Assembly: GCA_964019425.1 (NCBI GenBank)
Contig: OZ025812.1
Location: forward strand, 310,001-374,000
Length of the DNA: 64,000 nucleotides
From: Flectonema sp. DT1601
Taxonomy: Eukaryota > Euglenozoa > Diplonemea > Diplonemida > Diplonemidae
Direction of reading: 5' to 3'
Position numbers and translations under genes: made by a program. Within the stretch, counting starts at the first letter, position 1; every line of letters starts with the position of its first letter. The notes under the pieces were generated by a model, which saw only the letters and a program-made list of their open reading frames with translations, had not been told where the DNA came from and ran no database searches. Below are positions 22,816 through 34,680 of the stretch, in pieces.

Positions 22816-23440
22816 ATGGCTAAGGGTACTAAGACAGGTGGAAATCTAGCAAAAAGAGCCAAAGACGAAGCTGCAATGGTTTGTTTTGATTTATTTGTCT
22901 TGTCAAACTTTCCACAAGCGACTGTTATGAAATATAATCAAATCAGGAAGCTCAGCGGACAGTCATGCACAAGACAGGTCATGTGGCATTCACTCAGCAG
23001 CAAAGTGAAGTATTAAAACAACTTTATAAAACTGAACAGCGGGCTCAGAATGACAGTCGCAATAAAAAAGAACAGTTTGGAAACACCACGGATAACACTG
23101 CGGCTAATGAGACGGCTAAGTATGTTTTATTATGACTAAGTTCAGTAAAGAACAAAGAAAATGACCATAACCACCCCACAGAAGCATTCAAAATCCCGTC
23201 AGCGAACACGAGACTAGCGTTCTGTACAACAACAGAGACGGAGGAGGTCGTAAAGAATATCTTAAAATTCAAAATAAGAAATCACCAAAGGATCGATTCA
23301 AAGCCCCCATGACGTCTTCACAAATATACGGATGGGATAATAACTTAATGAGATTTAACGCTTCTCCTTATTCAAGGAAAGCAGTTTTGAGGAATACCTG
23401 TGAACGTCCCCGAGGTGTATTCAATCCCGACTTGTCGTAG
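22816..23440 (+). CDS. Small protein, possible axonemal (CFAP144-like) protein
   Basis: The three exons (22816-22878, 22947-23119, 23182-23440) join to an open frame of 164 residues. Introns of 68 and 62 nt start GTTTGT and GTATGT and end AATCAG and CCACAG. The first half is charged and helical (EAQRTVMHKTGHVAFTQQQSEVLKQLY). The C-terminal third has PMTSSQIYGWDNN followed by a Tyr/Arg-rich stretch, reminiscent of FAM183/CFAP144 and other microtubule inner proteins, where a Ser/Thr-x-x-x-x-GW motif precedes such a tail. That resemblance is weak and from memory. A pyrimidine-rich CCACAG lies 19 nt before the ATG. The gene model is solid; the function is tentative. Confidence 0.7.
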
Positions 23441-23799
23441 TACCGTCTACCTTCTTATTAACATTTATAAAGAACACATCGTGTGAACGTTTCACTTTAC
23501 AGTTGACGGAATGCACGAAAGTAGTTCAGACACACTATCTGTTTATAATTGTATTCCTACAAATATCTTTTAACTTACACTGCAATGCTACTTTTGTGAC
23601 ATTATTTATTTACTTCTTACTAATCAGTACCTTTGATGTGTTCTAATGTTGTGGTGTTGTTGATAGGAGTCTTCCCGCATGTAGGTGATCTTATTTTATT
23701 TATCTCTGTAGGGGAGGTTTTTTTTTTTTTTTTTTTTCCCCTTTTGGAAAAAAAAACAAAAAAAAACAACTCATCACAAAAAAAACATTAATAATAATA
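23441..23799. other. Intergenic
   Basis: A short AT-rich spacer with a T-run (23720-23737). TCTCTGTAG ends about 88 nt before the next start codon. Nothing else is seen. Confidence 0.5.
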
Positions 23800-24672
23800 A
23801 TGATAATGACCTTAAGGACACTCTTTCTGGTCGCGTTGATAGGTTGCGGGTATTGTAGTGGATTAGATTATTCAAATTGGGAACCGAAAGAGACTCAAGA
23901 CTGGTTATCACAAAAAGGATTAAATTACAACAACACCGATGGTTGGATGGATATAACCGGAAGTGACTTGGTATCAAATATAGCTGTCGAGAAACTAAAC
24001 ATCACAAACCCTCTTCACGTAGCAAAATTAGAAGCGTATTCTCAAATGCTAAGAGGGACCTGTCCCTGTAACACACAAATAGGAGTTAGATCCCTTCTTG
24101 ATGTTGTTTGGTATAGCCCTTCACCATCTTCTGTATATTTCTTCTTGGCTAATACTAGAATGTTCTTATTGTATACATTCTTTACTACATATATGCCCAC
24201 ATGGTCAGACTCGGGTCATACAGCAGACACTTTTTCAACTACCTACAAACCAGCTAACTACAGCAGTAACATCGCTAGAGATCAGCCTATTGAAGGTGAG
24301 AGTTACGGATGGATGTTATATTTTACATTGTCATTGTTGTTTCCTTACCTGACGGCGATTTGGCATTTTTCAGTATTCATGAAGGTAAACCCCTTCATAT
24401 TCTTCACGTATGTAATTAGTATATTAATAGAGACTGCAGATGAGGCAATTCACTTTTACGACTTTATATCAACGACAGCCTCTGCAACTATTCCAGAGCT
24501 TAAAGAAAATCTTAAAGTCATCCTACAAAATAATGTTATCCATTGGGGTATTGATACCTTAATTATTTTAGTGTTATATTTTATTGAGGGGTACTTGCCG
24601 TTTGTTGTTCAGTCACTCTTCGTAGTTGCGATTCTTGGTCTGCATACCTGGGGTGTGATTCTACTCTTGTAG
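23800..24672 (+). CDS. SAM-domain multipass membrane protein
   Basis: This intronless gene encodes 290 residues. Residues 1-20 look like a signal peptide (LRTLFLVALIGCGYCS). Residues 25-86 read as a sterile alpha motif: W-x-P-x-E-x-x-x-W-L, a buried hydrophobic pattern, SDLVSNIAVEKLNITNPLHVAKLEAY. The rest holds about four to six hydrophobic helices (for example LYFTLSLLFPYLTAIWHFSVF, FIFFTYVISILIETA, TLIILVLYFIEGYLPFVVQSLFVVAIL). A SAM domain placed after a signal peptide would face the lumen or exterior, which is uncommon. Asn-x-Ser/Thr sites occur in the N-terminal half. I do not recognise the full architecture. The adjacent PAP2 gene is also membrane-bound, but no functional link is shown. 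Confidence 0.8.
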   Translation: MIMTLRTLFLVALIGCGYCSGLDYSNWEPKETQDWLSQKGLNYNNTDGWMDITGSDLVSNIAVEKLNITNPLHVAKLEAYSQMLRGTCPCNTQIGVRSLLDVVWYSPSPSSVYFFLANTRMFLLYTFFTTYMPTWSDSGHTADTFSTTYKPANYSSNIARDQPIEGESYGWMLYFTLSLLFPYLTAIWHFSVFMKVNPFIFFTYVISILIETADEAIHFYDFISTTASATIPELKENLKVILQNNVIHWGIDTLIILVLYFIEGYLPFVVQSLFVVAILGLHTWGVILLL

Positions 24673-24951
24673 TTTCTTTTTGGGAATTGAATGGAAATAG
24701 TTACTAAGGCGAGACAACCTTCACAAAGTCAACTTGTGAAGATCAATGGGAGACGTGGTGTGATTGGTACGTTATAATTTTTGGTTCATCCTTTTTTTTT
24801 GGTTTCAAAAAAAAAAAAAAAAAAAAAAAAGTAAAAAAAAAAATTCACGCCATCTCTTTATCAACCTTTTTTATAGCCTTTACCTTAATAGTAATTAAAG
24901 GTGTGAAAAAAAAAGAAAACAATACTTTTTTTTTTTTTGTGCATCGAAATA

Positions 24952-25851
24952 ATGTTACATAAACAGCTAACCTATCCTCACAAACAGTGCTACGCTACCC
25001 CCACAAATATGCTTTCTTATATAAAGAACTGGAATTCGTCGAGTACGTGGTGGCATTGGACGTACTTATTGGATTGGGTTTTACCTATTGTCGTAACATT
25101 TATAGTTTGGTTACCATTTAGGTATTCTCGTCCTTATTGTGGTCGTCGAGTGTTAGAAAATGATTTAACCATTTCGTTTGAATATGATACGAGCGCAACG
25201 TTTCCAAGTTGGACACTGCCACTAGTAGCTGGAGTTGTACCTGCTGCCTTTTGTTTACTGGCGGCTTTCTTTTTTAAATTCAGAAATCGTAGAGAACTCG
25301 AACAAGAAGGATATTCATTCGCTCATGACGCTCACAATATAATCTTATCAACATTACAATCCTGTTTACTAGCAATATGCTTAACTGATCCATTAAAGAA
25401 TTACGCTGGTAGACTTAGACCTGATTACCTGGATAGATTAAAGAGAGCTCACTTATCACCATTAGACCTGACCGGTATTTGTGACAGTACTGAAACAGAA
25501 GTAATGGATGGGAGGAGAAGTTTTCCATCTGGGCATGCCTCTATCTCTTTTGCTGGTTGGACTGTGGCTTGTCTTTTTGTGTTCTCTCGAATCCCAGTCA
25601 GAGTTCGAAGTACTGATGTGTTTTGGAGAGTAGTCATCCTAATCCCAATTATGATGTTTCCATCAATTGTTGCAGTTTCCAGAACAAGAGACAACCGACA
25701 CAATTTTTCTGACATTCTTGCTGGGTCATGCATCGGAGTATTCGCTGGTGTTCTCATTTACTCTCTTCACTTTTACTTCAACGCTAAGGTACCTGTAAAC
25801 AGAAAAACCGAAGCAGCTGCTTTAGAACAGAGTTCAGGATTGTCTGCTTAA
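24952..25851 (+). CDS. PAP2-family lipid phosphate phosphatase
   Basis: The predicted protein is 299 residues: an integral-membrane phosphatidate or lipid-phosphate phosphatase of the type 2 PAP superfamily. All three catalytic signatures are present: KNYAGRLRP (C1, about residue 148), PSGH (C2, about 192) and SRTRDNRHNFSD (C3, with the nucleophilic His, about 242). Hydrophobic helices flank them, giving the usual six-helix layout. I chose the first ATG in frame (MLHKQLTY); a later Met (MLSYIKNW) is possible. The family dephosphorylates phosphatidate, lysophosphatidate or related lipids; the substrate cannot be told from sequence. No intron is needed. Confidence 0.93.
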   Translation: MLHKQLTYPHKQCYATPTNMLSYIKNWNSSSTWWHWTYLLDWVLPIVVTFIVWLPFRYSRPYCGRRVLENDLTISFEYDTSATFPSWTLPLVAGVVPAAFCLLAAFFFKFRNRRELEQEGYSFAHDAHNIILSTLQSCLLAICLTDPLKNYAGRLRPDYLDRLKRAHLSPLDLTGICDSTETEVMDGRRSFPSGHASISFAGWTVACLFVFSRIPVRVRSTDVFWRVVILIPIMMFPSIVAVSRTRDNRHNFSDILAGSCIGVFAGVLIYSLHFYFNAKVPVNRKTEAAALEQSSGLSA

Positions 25852-26999
25852 TGAGGAAGAGCTTCCATTACTATGTAGTTATCCTCATTAATGTATTGAC
25901 ATCCTCCTATCAAGGTAATTGATGGTCGCTCTTTCTAGCGATTCCCATTCCGTGTTCACAACACGTGATTGCTGATTAATACTTCACAGTGTTGTTGTAC
26001 GAGCTGAAATAGTATTGAGAAAAATAATGTTAGGTAGCCTTAAGCTCTTGGCATGTCGTTTTTGATCGCGCGCGTATGATGACACGAAAAGTTCCCGTTT
26101 TTCCCCGTCTTATGTTCTATAAAGGTTCTTTTTTGCACGTAAACGTTTCCCCCTCCCGATTTGTGGTGACAGTCAGTTTAAAGAAAAGTTGACATCTCTC
26201 TCACTACAAATTTATGAATTTCTTCTCAATACTTTCCGTGCAACTTATAAAGAATTCAGTGAAAGCCATTCATTATTTCTTTTTTTTTGGTTGCTCGTTT
26301 ACAATAAAACCCTCAGATGCCTGTACAGATGTACCTTGTGGTTCACGGGTAGCAAATAGATACTATGGCACACTCTTTTTTTACATTTAACAAAGTAATA
26401 TGAAACAAAAAGGAATATTGACATCACGTGTTGGGTTCCTTTTGCTTTATCATTTTGAGTCGGTTAGTAGTTTTGTACAATATATGTTATGAAACTATTT
26501 GCTGTGCAGTTTGATTTAAAAAGCCGATTTTTTATTATTTATTATTATTTTTAAAAAAGTACTTTAATGTTATTAGTGCAAAATAATAAAAAAAAACACA
26601 CAAACCATATTAGATGATTATCAGCGAAGCTAATTCCTGTTTTCTTTCTTTTCTGTGTAACGAAAAAAAAAAAAAAAAAAAATGATAAATAACAACAACA
26701 ACAACAACAACAACAACACTATTTATCAATAGTAATGTTTGATCCCATTTTCTTTTTTTTTCGAAATGTTATATTGTCTTAGCACTTCCCTTACTTTTGT
26801 AAACGAACTGTGCTAACAGTGTGTAGTGCTATGAAAAAAAAAAAAGCTTCTCACTTACTTGTTACCATCCCCTCCAAGAGTACGAGTTCAACAGACTACT
26901 ATGACGGAATGGTATTGGGTTAATTGCCTTTTCAAAAAAACTGACTACTTTTAATTATCACATCACACACTCTCTCTCTCTCTACAGTGTGTTATAAAC
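25852..26999. other. Intergenic with AAC microsatellite
   Basis: An AT-rich spacer. An (AAC)n run covers about 26692-26717. The stretch 26365-26465 resembles 17060-17180. A run CTCTCTCTCTCTACAG ends at 26987, 12 nt before the next ATG. No gene is seen. Confidence 0.6.
26692..26717. repeat. AAC trinucleotide microsatellite
   Basis: About nine uninterrupted AAC units in non-coding sequence. Confidence 0.9.
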
Positions 27000-27591
27000 A
27001 TGGAAGAAGATTACCGAACACCCAAGAGGCCTAACATCCTAATTACAGGAACTCCGGGTGTGGGTAAGACAAGTTTAGCAAGGGCAGCAGCAGAGGCAAC
27101 TGGATTGACTTTCATGAATGTAGGAGATCTCGTTAAGGAAAATAAATTTATTACGGGAAAGGATGAGGAATACGATTCCTTTGTACCCGATGAGGATGCT
27201 TTACTCGATTACATGGAAGACTTAATGGTTGAGGGCGGTAATATTGTTGATTATCATTCATCAGAACTATTCCCTGAGAGATGGTTTAACTTAGTAATCG
27301 TATTACGTTGTACAACAGAAAACCTCTTCGACAGGTTAACTTCCAGAGGGTACAGTGATAAGAAACGTGAAGAGAATCTAAATTGCGAGATTATGGGAAT
27401 TCCTTTGGAAGAAGCAACTGAATCGTACCATTCGAATATCATACAAACACATCAAAGTAATACTGTAGAAGATCAGGTATCTACTTCGTTATATTTAATT
27501 CATAAAGAAATACAACACAAACACAACTAATCAACAGGACGACATCATTGAAGGAATTCAAAACTGGTTAAAGCAATGCGGTTCGTACTAA
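27000..27591 (+). CDS. AK6: Adenylate kinase isoenzyme 6 (Fap7)
   Basis: The exons 27000-27476 and 27538-27591 are split by a 61 nt intron (GTATCT...CTAATCAACAG) and encode 176 residues. The P-loop GTPGVGKT lies at about residues 17-24, followed by family-typical NVGDLVKEN, DYHSSELFPERWFNLVIVLR and the lid-like segment SRGYSDKKREENLNCEIM. AK6/Fap7 is a nuclear NMP kinase and ATPase that helps release Rps14 late in 40S ribosome maturation. Without splicing the frame would end in an unrelated tail; the second exon restores the conserved C-terminal helix (DDIIEGIQNWLKQ). CTCTCTCTACAG sits 12 nt before the ATG. Confidence 0.96.
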
Positions 27592-28316
27592 TAACATCAT
27601 CGTCGTCCGATGATAAAATATTGTAACCTCTTCAGGACTAACCACGTTAGTACTTGTCTCAGTGAAGGATGGTTTCACAACATAAGATTCTCGTGTCAGT
27701 GTTGACACACAATGATAAATAGCCAGCAGCTGAAGTTTCTCTCAAGAAAGGTTTCTGAAAAAAGTAAAAGAAGTGCTGTGCATTTATTTCTAATCTTCAT
27801 TCTGTCCTCTTTTACGAAAAAACAAACTAATTTCTTTTTTTTGTGGCTTTTCTTTATTCAATTCCCTCAGAAACACTTTTATTACAACCAGTGCTGAGGT
27901 GGTTCCCTACTCACTCGCCGTTACTGGGAGAATCGCTGTTGCTTTCTTTTCCTGTGCTGTTCAGCACGTAGATCCTCCACTGCTGAGGTCGGTAAGAAGT
28001 AAAACGGCGGAAATCTGTTTTTTTTTATTTTTATATTTTTTTTCTTTTACCCCCTTTTGTTTCTGAACTTGAAAAAAAAAAAAAAAAAAACTCAAAAACT
28101 CATCAACACATCATCACATTACGAAGACCTGCTTCACGCACCCAAGGAAGGATTATTTTTTTTTTTTTTTTTTTTCATTTACCACGAGAGATAATCACAT
28201 TTTACTTCCAGGTGATATCCCAGTTGATTTGGTAGAGACCTTTGTCGGTTTCATTTGATTAGCAAAAAGGTTTTCAATTATTTCCTCACAGGACACGAAA
28301 TGGGCTGACATAAAAC
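27592..28316. other. Intergenic
   Basis: AT-rich with several T- and A-runs. A 61-codon frame at 27712 gives a Phe/Lys-rich peptide with no support. ATTTCCTCACAG ends at 28291, 25 nt before the next ATG, and between them lies a three-codon upstream reading frame (ATGGGCTGA). Confidence 0.5.
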
Positions 28317-30178
28317 ATGGCAATAACAAGGTTAGCTTTAATATTTTCTGTTGTGTGTTTGGGAACTTTTTTCATTTTCATTGGAGATGTCTTGGTCCCA
28401 AGTAAGGCCGACCAAGCAGAGATAAACACAAGTTCGAGTCCGGTAGTGGAGTCAAAACCAGTGATACTACCTGCAAGTTTTGATGAACCGATTGAAAGGC
28501 GCGAATCTTCGAATTCTGATGTGCTTGCTGCAACACAAGTTGGAGGCATTATGTTGCCAGATCCGAAATGGCCAACGGGAGGAGTTAACGATATTAGTTG
28601 GCCTCTTGTTAAAGGATTCATGACACCATCTACTCTATCGAAGAGTGATTTAGAAAGAGATTCTTCGCAAGCGATTTCATCAAATTGGAGGGGAATCATC
28701 CCGAGAAAATTCGAACAGATAAACAACACGACCGTTGATGATTCCTACCCAGCGAGTATAATGTACTTCTATGATGATATCGCAAACCATTCTGTTTTCT
28801 TATTACAGACGACGTTAAATATTGTTGAGCCTTCTGTCCCTCAAGTGAGTATGTACGTTGAACCAATTCTCAAGAAACCAGAATGGAGTTTTACTGTAAA
28901 ACTAGATTTTATATTAAAATCGATAAAAGCTTACTGGGGGAAGGTAATCGTCGTCATCGACACGGATATGATATTTTACAGGCCTTGGGCTGCGTCAGTT
29001 GCGAAGGTAATGCAACACAACGACTTAGCATTCCAGGGCGTTGATACGTACAGTCCTTCCAATCCTTCGGAATTTAAGAAGTTAAGAAAAACTGTTGTCT
29101 TTGCGATATCAACTATTCGCTGTAATGAAAAAACTGAGAAATTTTTTCAAAAGATAAAATCAAAAATAAGTTGCAACAATGCTTGGGTAAAAGGTCGTTA
29201 TGATCAGGAGGAGTTGATTGCTCAGTTAGGCAGCCAAGAACACTCAAAATTAAAATGGACAGTCCTACCCAGAGAGTTCTGGGGACCATCAATGAGTAGG
29301 TCGAGGTGTAAAATGCCTCCACAACCAATAATGTGTCACCCAGATATGAAGAAGTCAAAACAGGGAGGGCAATGGATGATTTGGCATCGTAAAACAGAAT
29401 GGAAATTTCATCACATTTTATCTCAACATTGTATGGGAAGGTATTTAATAGATAAATCAGAGAAAGGTGATTGGTGGCATCCTTATTCCCTTCTTGCTGG
29501 TGTGTCTGGTCTGATAACACCGTTCGCTGGACCAGTTCATGAAAAGACTGATGTCGTAGTGTTTTCTGATTTCTTTCCTGACGATTGGTCAAGATTCACA
29601 CTTCTAACTACGCTTCGATTGCACGAACCCGACCTCAATGTACAGTTAGTGAACGTATCGTATTCTGAGGCTTATGTTACTTCTGTTCTATCAACAAGAC
29701 CTGTCGGTAAGATCATGTACTTCATGACTTCGACGAGTGTTGTTTTTAAACCATTCACTTCCGTAATAAAGAAATATTTTTTCGAAAATCCTAAAATGTC
29801 GAGAGCTTCTCTTGACGGTGATCGTTTCGTAGCCGCACGTTCTGGAACGGGTTCATCAATGCAACTTCCTAAAAAGGAATTCCATCTCTCTGGTGGTGGT
29901 AATGCGACAACTGATGCTTTACTCTGTGTGTCAAATACTTTAATAAGTTTGCATTTTCCATTCTGGTCGACTCCAAGAGGAGTTCAAGGGTATCTCACAC
30001 TTGACGAGCGTCATTTCTTTACTCTCGCTTACACGAGATGTGGGTACCCATATTCGGTATGTGATTGTTAATATTTTCTTTCTAACTAGGAAATCATTGT
30101 TACAATATTAACAAACAGGATCCTTACCACACGATGAATTATTGGAAGGCAGCTAACCCAGCTGTTACTTCTTGCTGA
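28317..30178 (+). CDS. Type II membrane glycosyltransferase-like protein
   Basis: The exons 28317-30056 and 30119-30178 surround a 62 nt intron (GTATGT...ATTAACAAACAG); the protein is 599 residues. An N-terminal signal anchor (LALIFSVVCLGTFFIFIG) precedes a Ser-rich stem. A nucleotide-diphospho-sugar transferase-like core shows VIVVIDTDMIFYRPW (about residue 213) with a DxD motif, then FQGVDTYSP, a Cys-containing strand, YDQEELIAQL and LPREFWGP. This order matches PF03407/GT77-type folds. The C-terminal 200 residues contain a second alpha/beta region (VVVFSDFFPDDWSRFTLL, GKIMYFMTSTSVVFKPF) that I cannot assign; it may be a second, degenerate transferase module. Likely Golgi; donor and acceptor are unknown. 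Confidence 0.75.
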
Positions 30179-30382
30179 TGTTTTGGTTTTATGAAGTTCA
30201 AACTACTTGACGGATGTTCTCATCCCGTGATCAACTTCGAGACTAACAAATCTAATTTATAATAAATCTTACTAATAACAATAATAGAGTAATGTGTTTC
30301 GGTGGATTCATTTTTGTTGTTTTTTTATTTTATTTCCTCCGACAGCTCGTAGTCACTTCCCTTCCGATTGAAACTTTTCCTG

Positions 30383-33300
30383 ATGAATAACCCATTCAAT
30401 ATATATACGCTATTCCGAAGGATCGCCTTGATGTGGTTCTTGTGGATAACCATGTGCATTTATCTGATTTGTGTTTACCTCGTCCTTCGGTCTCTTTGTT
30501 ATCGTCTTCTTTACACTCTGAGGTCCTTGAGGCTGTCCCTTGTTGTTTTGTCCTTGTTCTCACCCTCCACTCTCTGATGAATAACCCATTCAATATATAT
30601 ACGCTATTCCGAAGGATCGCCTTGATGTGGTTCTTGTGGATAACCATGTGCATTTATCTGATTTGTGTTTACCTCGTCCTTCAGTCTCTTTGTTATCGTC
30701 TTCTTTACACTCTGAGGTCCTTGAGGCTGTCCCTTGTTGTTTTGTCCTTGTTCTCACCCTCCACTCTCTGATGAATAACCCATTCAATATATATACGCTA
30801 TTCCGAAGGATCGCCTTGATGTGGTTCTTGTGGATAACCATGTGCATTTATCTGATTTGTGTTTACCTCGTCCTTCAGTCTCTTTGTTATCGTCTTCTTT
30901 ACACTCTGAGGTCCTTGAGGCTGTCCCTTGTTGTTTTGTCCTTGTTCTCACCCTCCACTCTCTGATGAATAACCCATTCAATATATATACGCTATTCCGA
31001 AGGATCGCCTTGATGTGGTTCTTGTGGATAACCATGTGCATTTATCTGATTTGCATTTACCTCGTCCTTCAGTCTCCTTGTTATCGTCTTCTTTACACTC
31101 TGAGGTCCTTGAGGCTGTCCCTTGTTGTTTTGTCCTTGTTCTCACCCTCCACTCTCTGATGAATAACCCATTCAATATATATACGCTATTCCGAAGGATC
31201 GCCTTGATGTGGTTCTTGTGGATAACCATGTGCATTTATCTGATTTGTGTTTACCTCGTCCTTCAGTCTCCTTGTTATCGTCTTCTTTACACTCTGAGGT
31301 CCTTGAGGCTGTCCCTTGTTGTTTTGTCCTTGTTCTCACCCCTCTACTCTCTGATGAATAACCCATTCAATATATATACGCTATTCCGAAGGATCGCCTT
31401 GATGTGGTTCTTGTGGATAACCATGTGCATTTATCTGATTTGTGTTTACCTCGTCCTTCAGTCTCCTTGTTATCGTCTTCTTTACACTCTGAGGTCCTTG
31501 AGGCTGTCCCTTGTTGTTTTGTCCTTGTTCTCACCCCTCTACTCTCTGATGAATAACCCATTCAATATATATACGCTATTCCGAAGGATCGCCTTGATGT
31601 GGTTCTTGTGGATAACCATGTGCATTTATCTGATTTGTGTTTACCTCGTCCTTCAGTCTCTTTGTTATCGTCTTCTTTACACTCTGAGGTCCTTGAGGCT
31701 GTCCCTTGTTGTTTTGTCCTTGTTCTCACCCTCCACTCTCTGATGAATAACCCATTCAATATATATACGCTATTCCGAAGGATCGCCTTGATGTGGTTCT
31801 TGTGGATAACCATGTGCATTTATCTGATTTGTGTTTACCTCGTCCTTCAGTCTCTTTGTTATCGTCTTCTTTACACTCTGAGGTCCTTGAGGCTGTCCCT
31901 TGTTGTTTTGTCCTTGTTCTCACCCTCCACTCTCTGATGAATAACCCATTCAATATATATACGCTATTCCGAAGGATCGCCTTGATGTGGTTCTTGTGGA
32001 TAACCATGTGCATTTATCTGATTTGTGTTTACCTCGTCCTTCAGTCTCTTTGTTATCGTCTTCTTTACACTCTGAGGTCCTTGAGGCTGTCCCTTGTTGT
32101 TTTGTCCTTGTTCTCACCCTCCACTCTCTGATGAATAACCCATTCAATATATATACGCTATTCCGAAGGATCGCCTTGATGTGGTTCTTGTGGATAACCA
32201 TGTGCATTTATCTGATTTGCATTTACCTCGTCCTTCAGTCTCCTTGTTATCGTCTTCTTTACACTCTGAGGTCCTTGAGGCTGTCCCTTGTTGTTTTGTC
32301 CTTGTTCTCACCCCTCTACTCTCTGATGAATAACCCATTCAATATATATACGCTATTCCGAAGGATCGCCTTGATGTGGTTCTTGTGGATAACCATGTGC
32401 ATTTATCTGATTTGCATTTACCTCGTCCTTCAGTCTCCTTGTTATCGTCTTCTTTACACTCTGAGGTCCTTGAGGCTGTCCCTTGTTGTTTTGTCCTTGT
32501 TCTCACCCCTCTACTCTCTGATGAATAACCCATTCAATATATATACGCTATTCCGAAGGATCGCCTTGATGTGGTTCTTGTGGATAACCATGTGCATTTA
32601 TCTGATTTGTGTTTACCTCGTCCTTCAGTCTCTTTGTTATCGTCTTCTTTACACTCTGAGGTCCTTGAGGCTGTCCCTTGTTGTTTTGTCCTTGTTCTCA
32701 CCCTCCACTCTCTGATGAATAACCCATTCAATATATATACGCTATTCCGAAGGATCGCCTTGATGTGGTTCTTGTGGATAACCATGTGCATTTATCTGAT
32801 TTGTGTTTACCTCGTCCTTCAGTCTCTTTGTTATCGTCTTCTTTACACTCTGAGGTCCTTGAGGCTGTCCCTTGTTGTTTTGTCCTTGTTCTCACCCTCC
32901 ACTCTCTGATGAATAACCCATTCAATATATATACGCTATTCCGAAGGATCGCCTTGATGTGGTTCTTGTGGATAACCATGTGCATTTATCTGATTTGTGT
33001 TTACCTCGTCCTTCAGTCTCTTTGTTATCGTCTTCTTTACACTCTGAGGTCCTTGAGGCTGTCCCTTGTTGTTTTGTCCTTGTTCTCACCCTCCACTCTC
33101 TGATGAATAACCCATTCAATATATATACGCTATTCCGAAGGATCGCCTTGATGTGGTTCTTGTGGATAACCATGTGCATTTATCTGATTTGTGTTTACCT
33201 CGTCCTTCAGTCTCTTTGTTATCGTCTTCTTTACACTCTGAGGTCCTTGAGGCTGTCCCTTGTTGTTTTGTCCTTGTTCTCACCCTCCACTCTCTGATGA

Positions 33301-34680
33301 ATAACCCATTCAATATATATACGCTATTCCGAAGGATCGCCTTGATGTGGTTCTTGTGGATAACCATGTGCATTTATCTGATTTGTGTTTACCTCGTCCT
33401 TCAGTCTCTTTGTTATCGTCTTCTTTACACTCTGAGGTCCTTGAGGCTGTCCCTTGTTGTTTTGTCCTTGTTCTCACCCTCCACTCTCTGATGAATAACC
33501 CATTCAATATATATACGCTATTCCGAAGGATCGCCTTGATGTGGTTCTTGTGGATAACCATGTGCATTTATCTGATTTGTGTTTACCTCGTCCTTCAGTC
33601 TCTTTGTTATCGTCTTCTTTACACTCTGAGGTCCTTGAGGCTGTCCCTTGTTGTTTTGTCCTTGTTCTCACCCTCCACTCTCTGATGAATAACCCATTCA
33701 ATATATATACGCTATTCCGAAGGATCGCCTTGATGTGGTTCTTGTGGATAACCATGTGCATTTATCTGATTTGTGTTTACCTCGTCCTTCGGTCTCTTTG
33801 TTATCGTCTTCTTTACACTCTGAGGTCCTTGAGGCTGTCCCTTGTTGTTTTGTCCTTGTTCTCACCCTCCACTCTCTGATGAATAACCCATTCAATATAT
33901 ATACGCTATTCCGAAGGATCGCCTTGATGTGGTTCTTGTGGATAACCATGTGCATTTATCTGATTTGTGTTTACCTCGTCCTTCAGTCTCTTTGTTATCG
34001 TCTTCTTTACACTCTGAGGTCCTTGAGGCTGTCCCTTGTTGTTTTGTCCTTGTTCTCACCCTCCACTCTCTGATGAATAACCCATTCAATATATATACGC
34101 TATTCCGAAGGATCGCCTTGATGTGGTTCTTGTGGATAACCATGTGCATTTATCTGATTTGTGTTTACCTCGTCCTTCGGTCTCTTTGTTATCGTCTTCT
34201 TTACACTCTGAGGTCCTTGAGGCTGTCCCTTGTTGTTTTGTCCTTGTTCTCACCCTCCACTCTCTGATGAATAACCCATTCAATATATATACGCTATTCC
34301 GAAGGATCGCCTTGATGTGGTTCTTGTGGATAACCATGTGCATTTATCTGATTTGCGTTTACCTCGTCCTTCAGTCTCCTTGTTATCGTCTTCTTTACAC
34401 TCTGAGGTCCTTGAGGCTGTCCCTTGTTGTTTTGTCCTTGTTCTCACCCCTCTACTCTCTGATGAATAACCCATTCAATATATATACGCTATTCCGAAGG
34501 ATCGCCTTGATGTGGTTCTTGTGGATAACCATGTGCATTTATCTGATTTGTGTTTACCTCGTCCTTCAGTCTCTTTGTTATCGTCTTCTTTACACTCTGA
34601 GGTCCTTGAGGCTGTCCCTTGTTGTTTTGTCCTTGTTCTCACCCCTCTACTCTCTGATGAATAACCCATTCAATATATAT
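30383..34680. repeat. 194/195 bp tandem repeat array, 22 units
   Basis: Twenty-two near-identical head-to-tail units begin ATGAATAACCCATTC; the first starts at 30383, and the array ends with a 24 bp partial unit at 34657. Sixteen units are 194 bp and six (starting 31159, 31354, 32131, 32326, 34267, 34462) are 195 bp through CCCTCTAC replacing CCTCCAC. Variable sites: TGTGTTT/TGCATTT/TGCGTTT, TTCAGTC/TTCGGTC, CTCTTTG/CTCCTTG. Long frames are open on both strands, but the 194 bp length shifts frame each unit, so coding is unlikely. The unit has no sign of an snRNA or spliced-leader gene. Confidence 0.95.

Noticed and set aside
27712-27897. 61-codon ORF between AK6 and the glycosyltransferase gene
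   Set aside because: A Phe/Lys-rich peptide from a T-rich spacer, without supporting context.
30383-34680. Tandem spliced-leader RNA genes
   Set aside because: The unit lacks a GTATGT-like donor after a plausible leader and has no Sm site, so it does not explain the putative trans-splicing.
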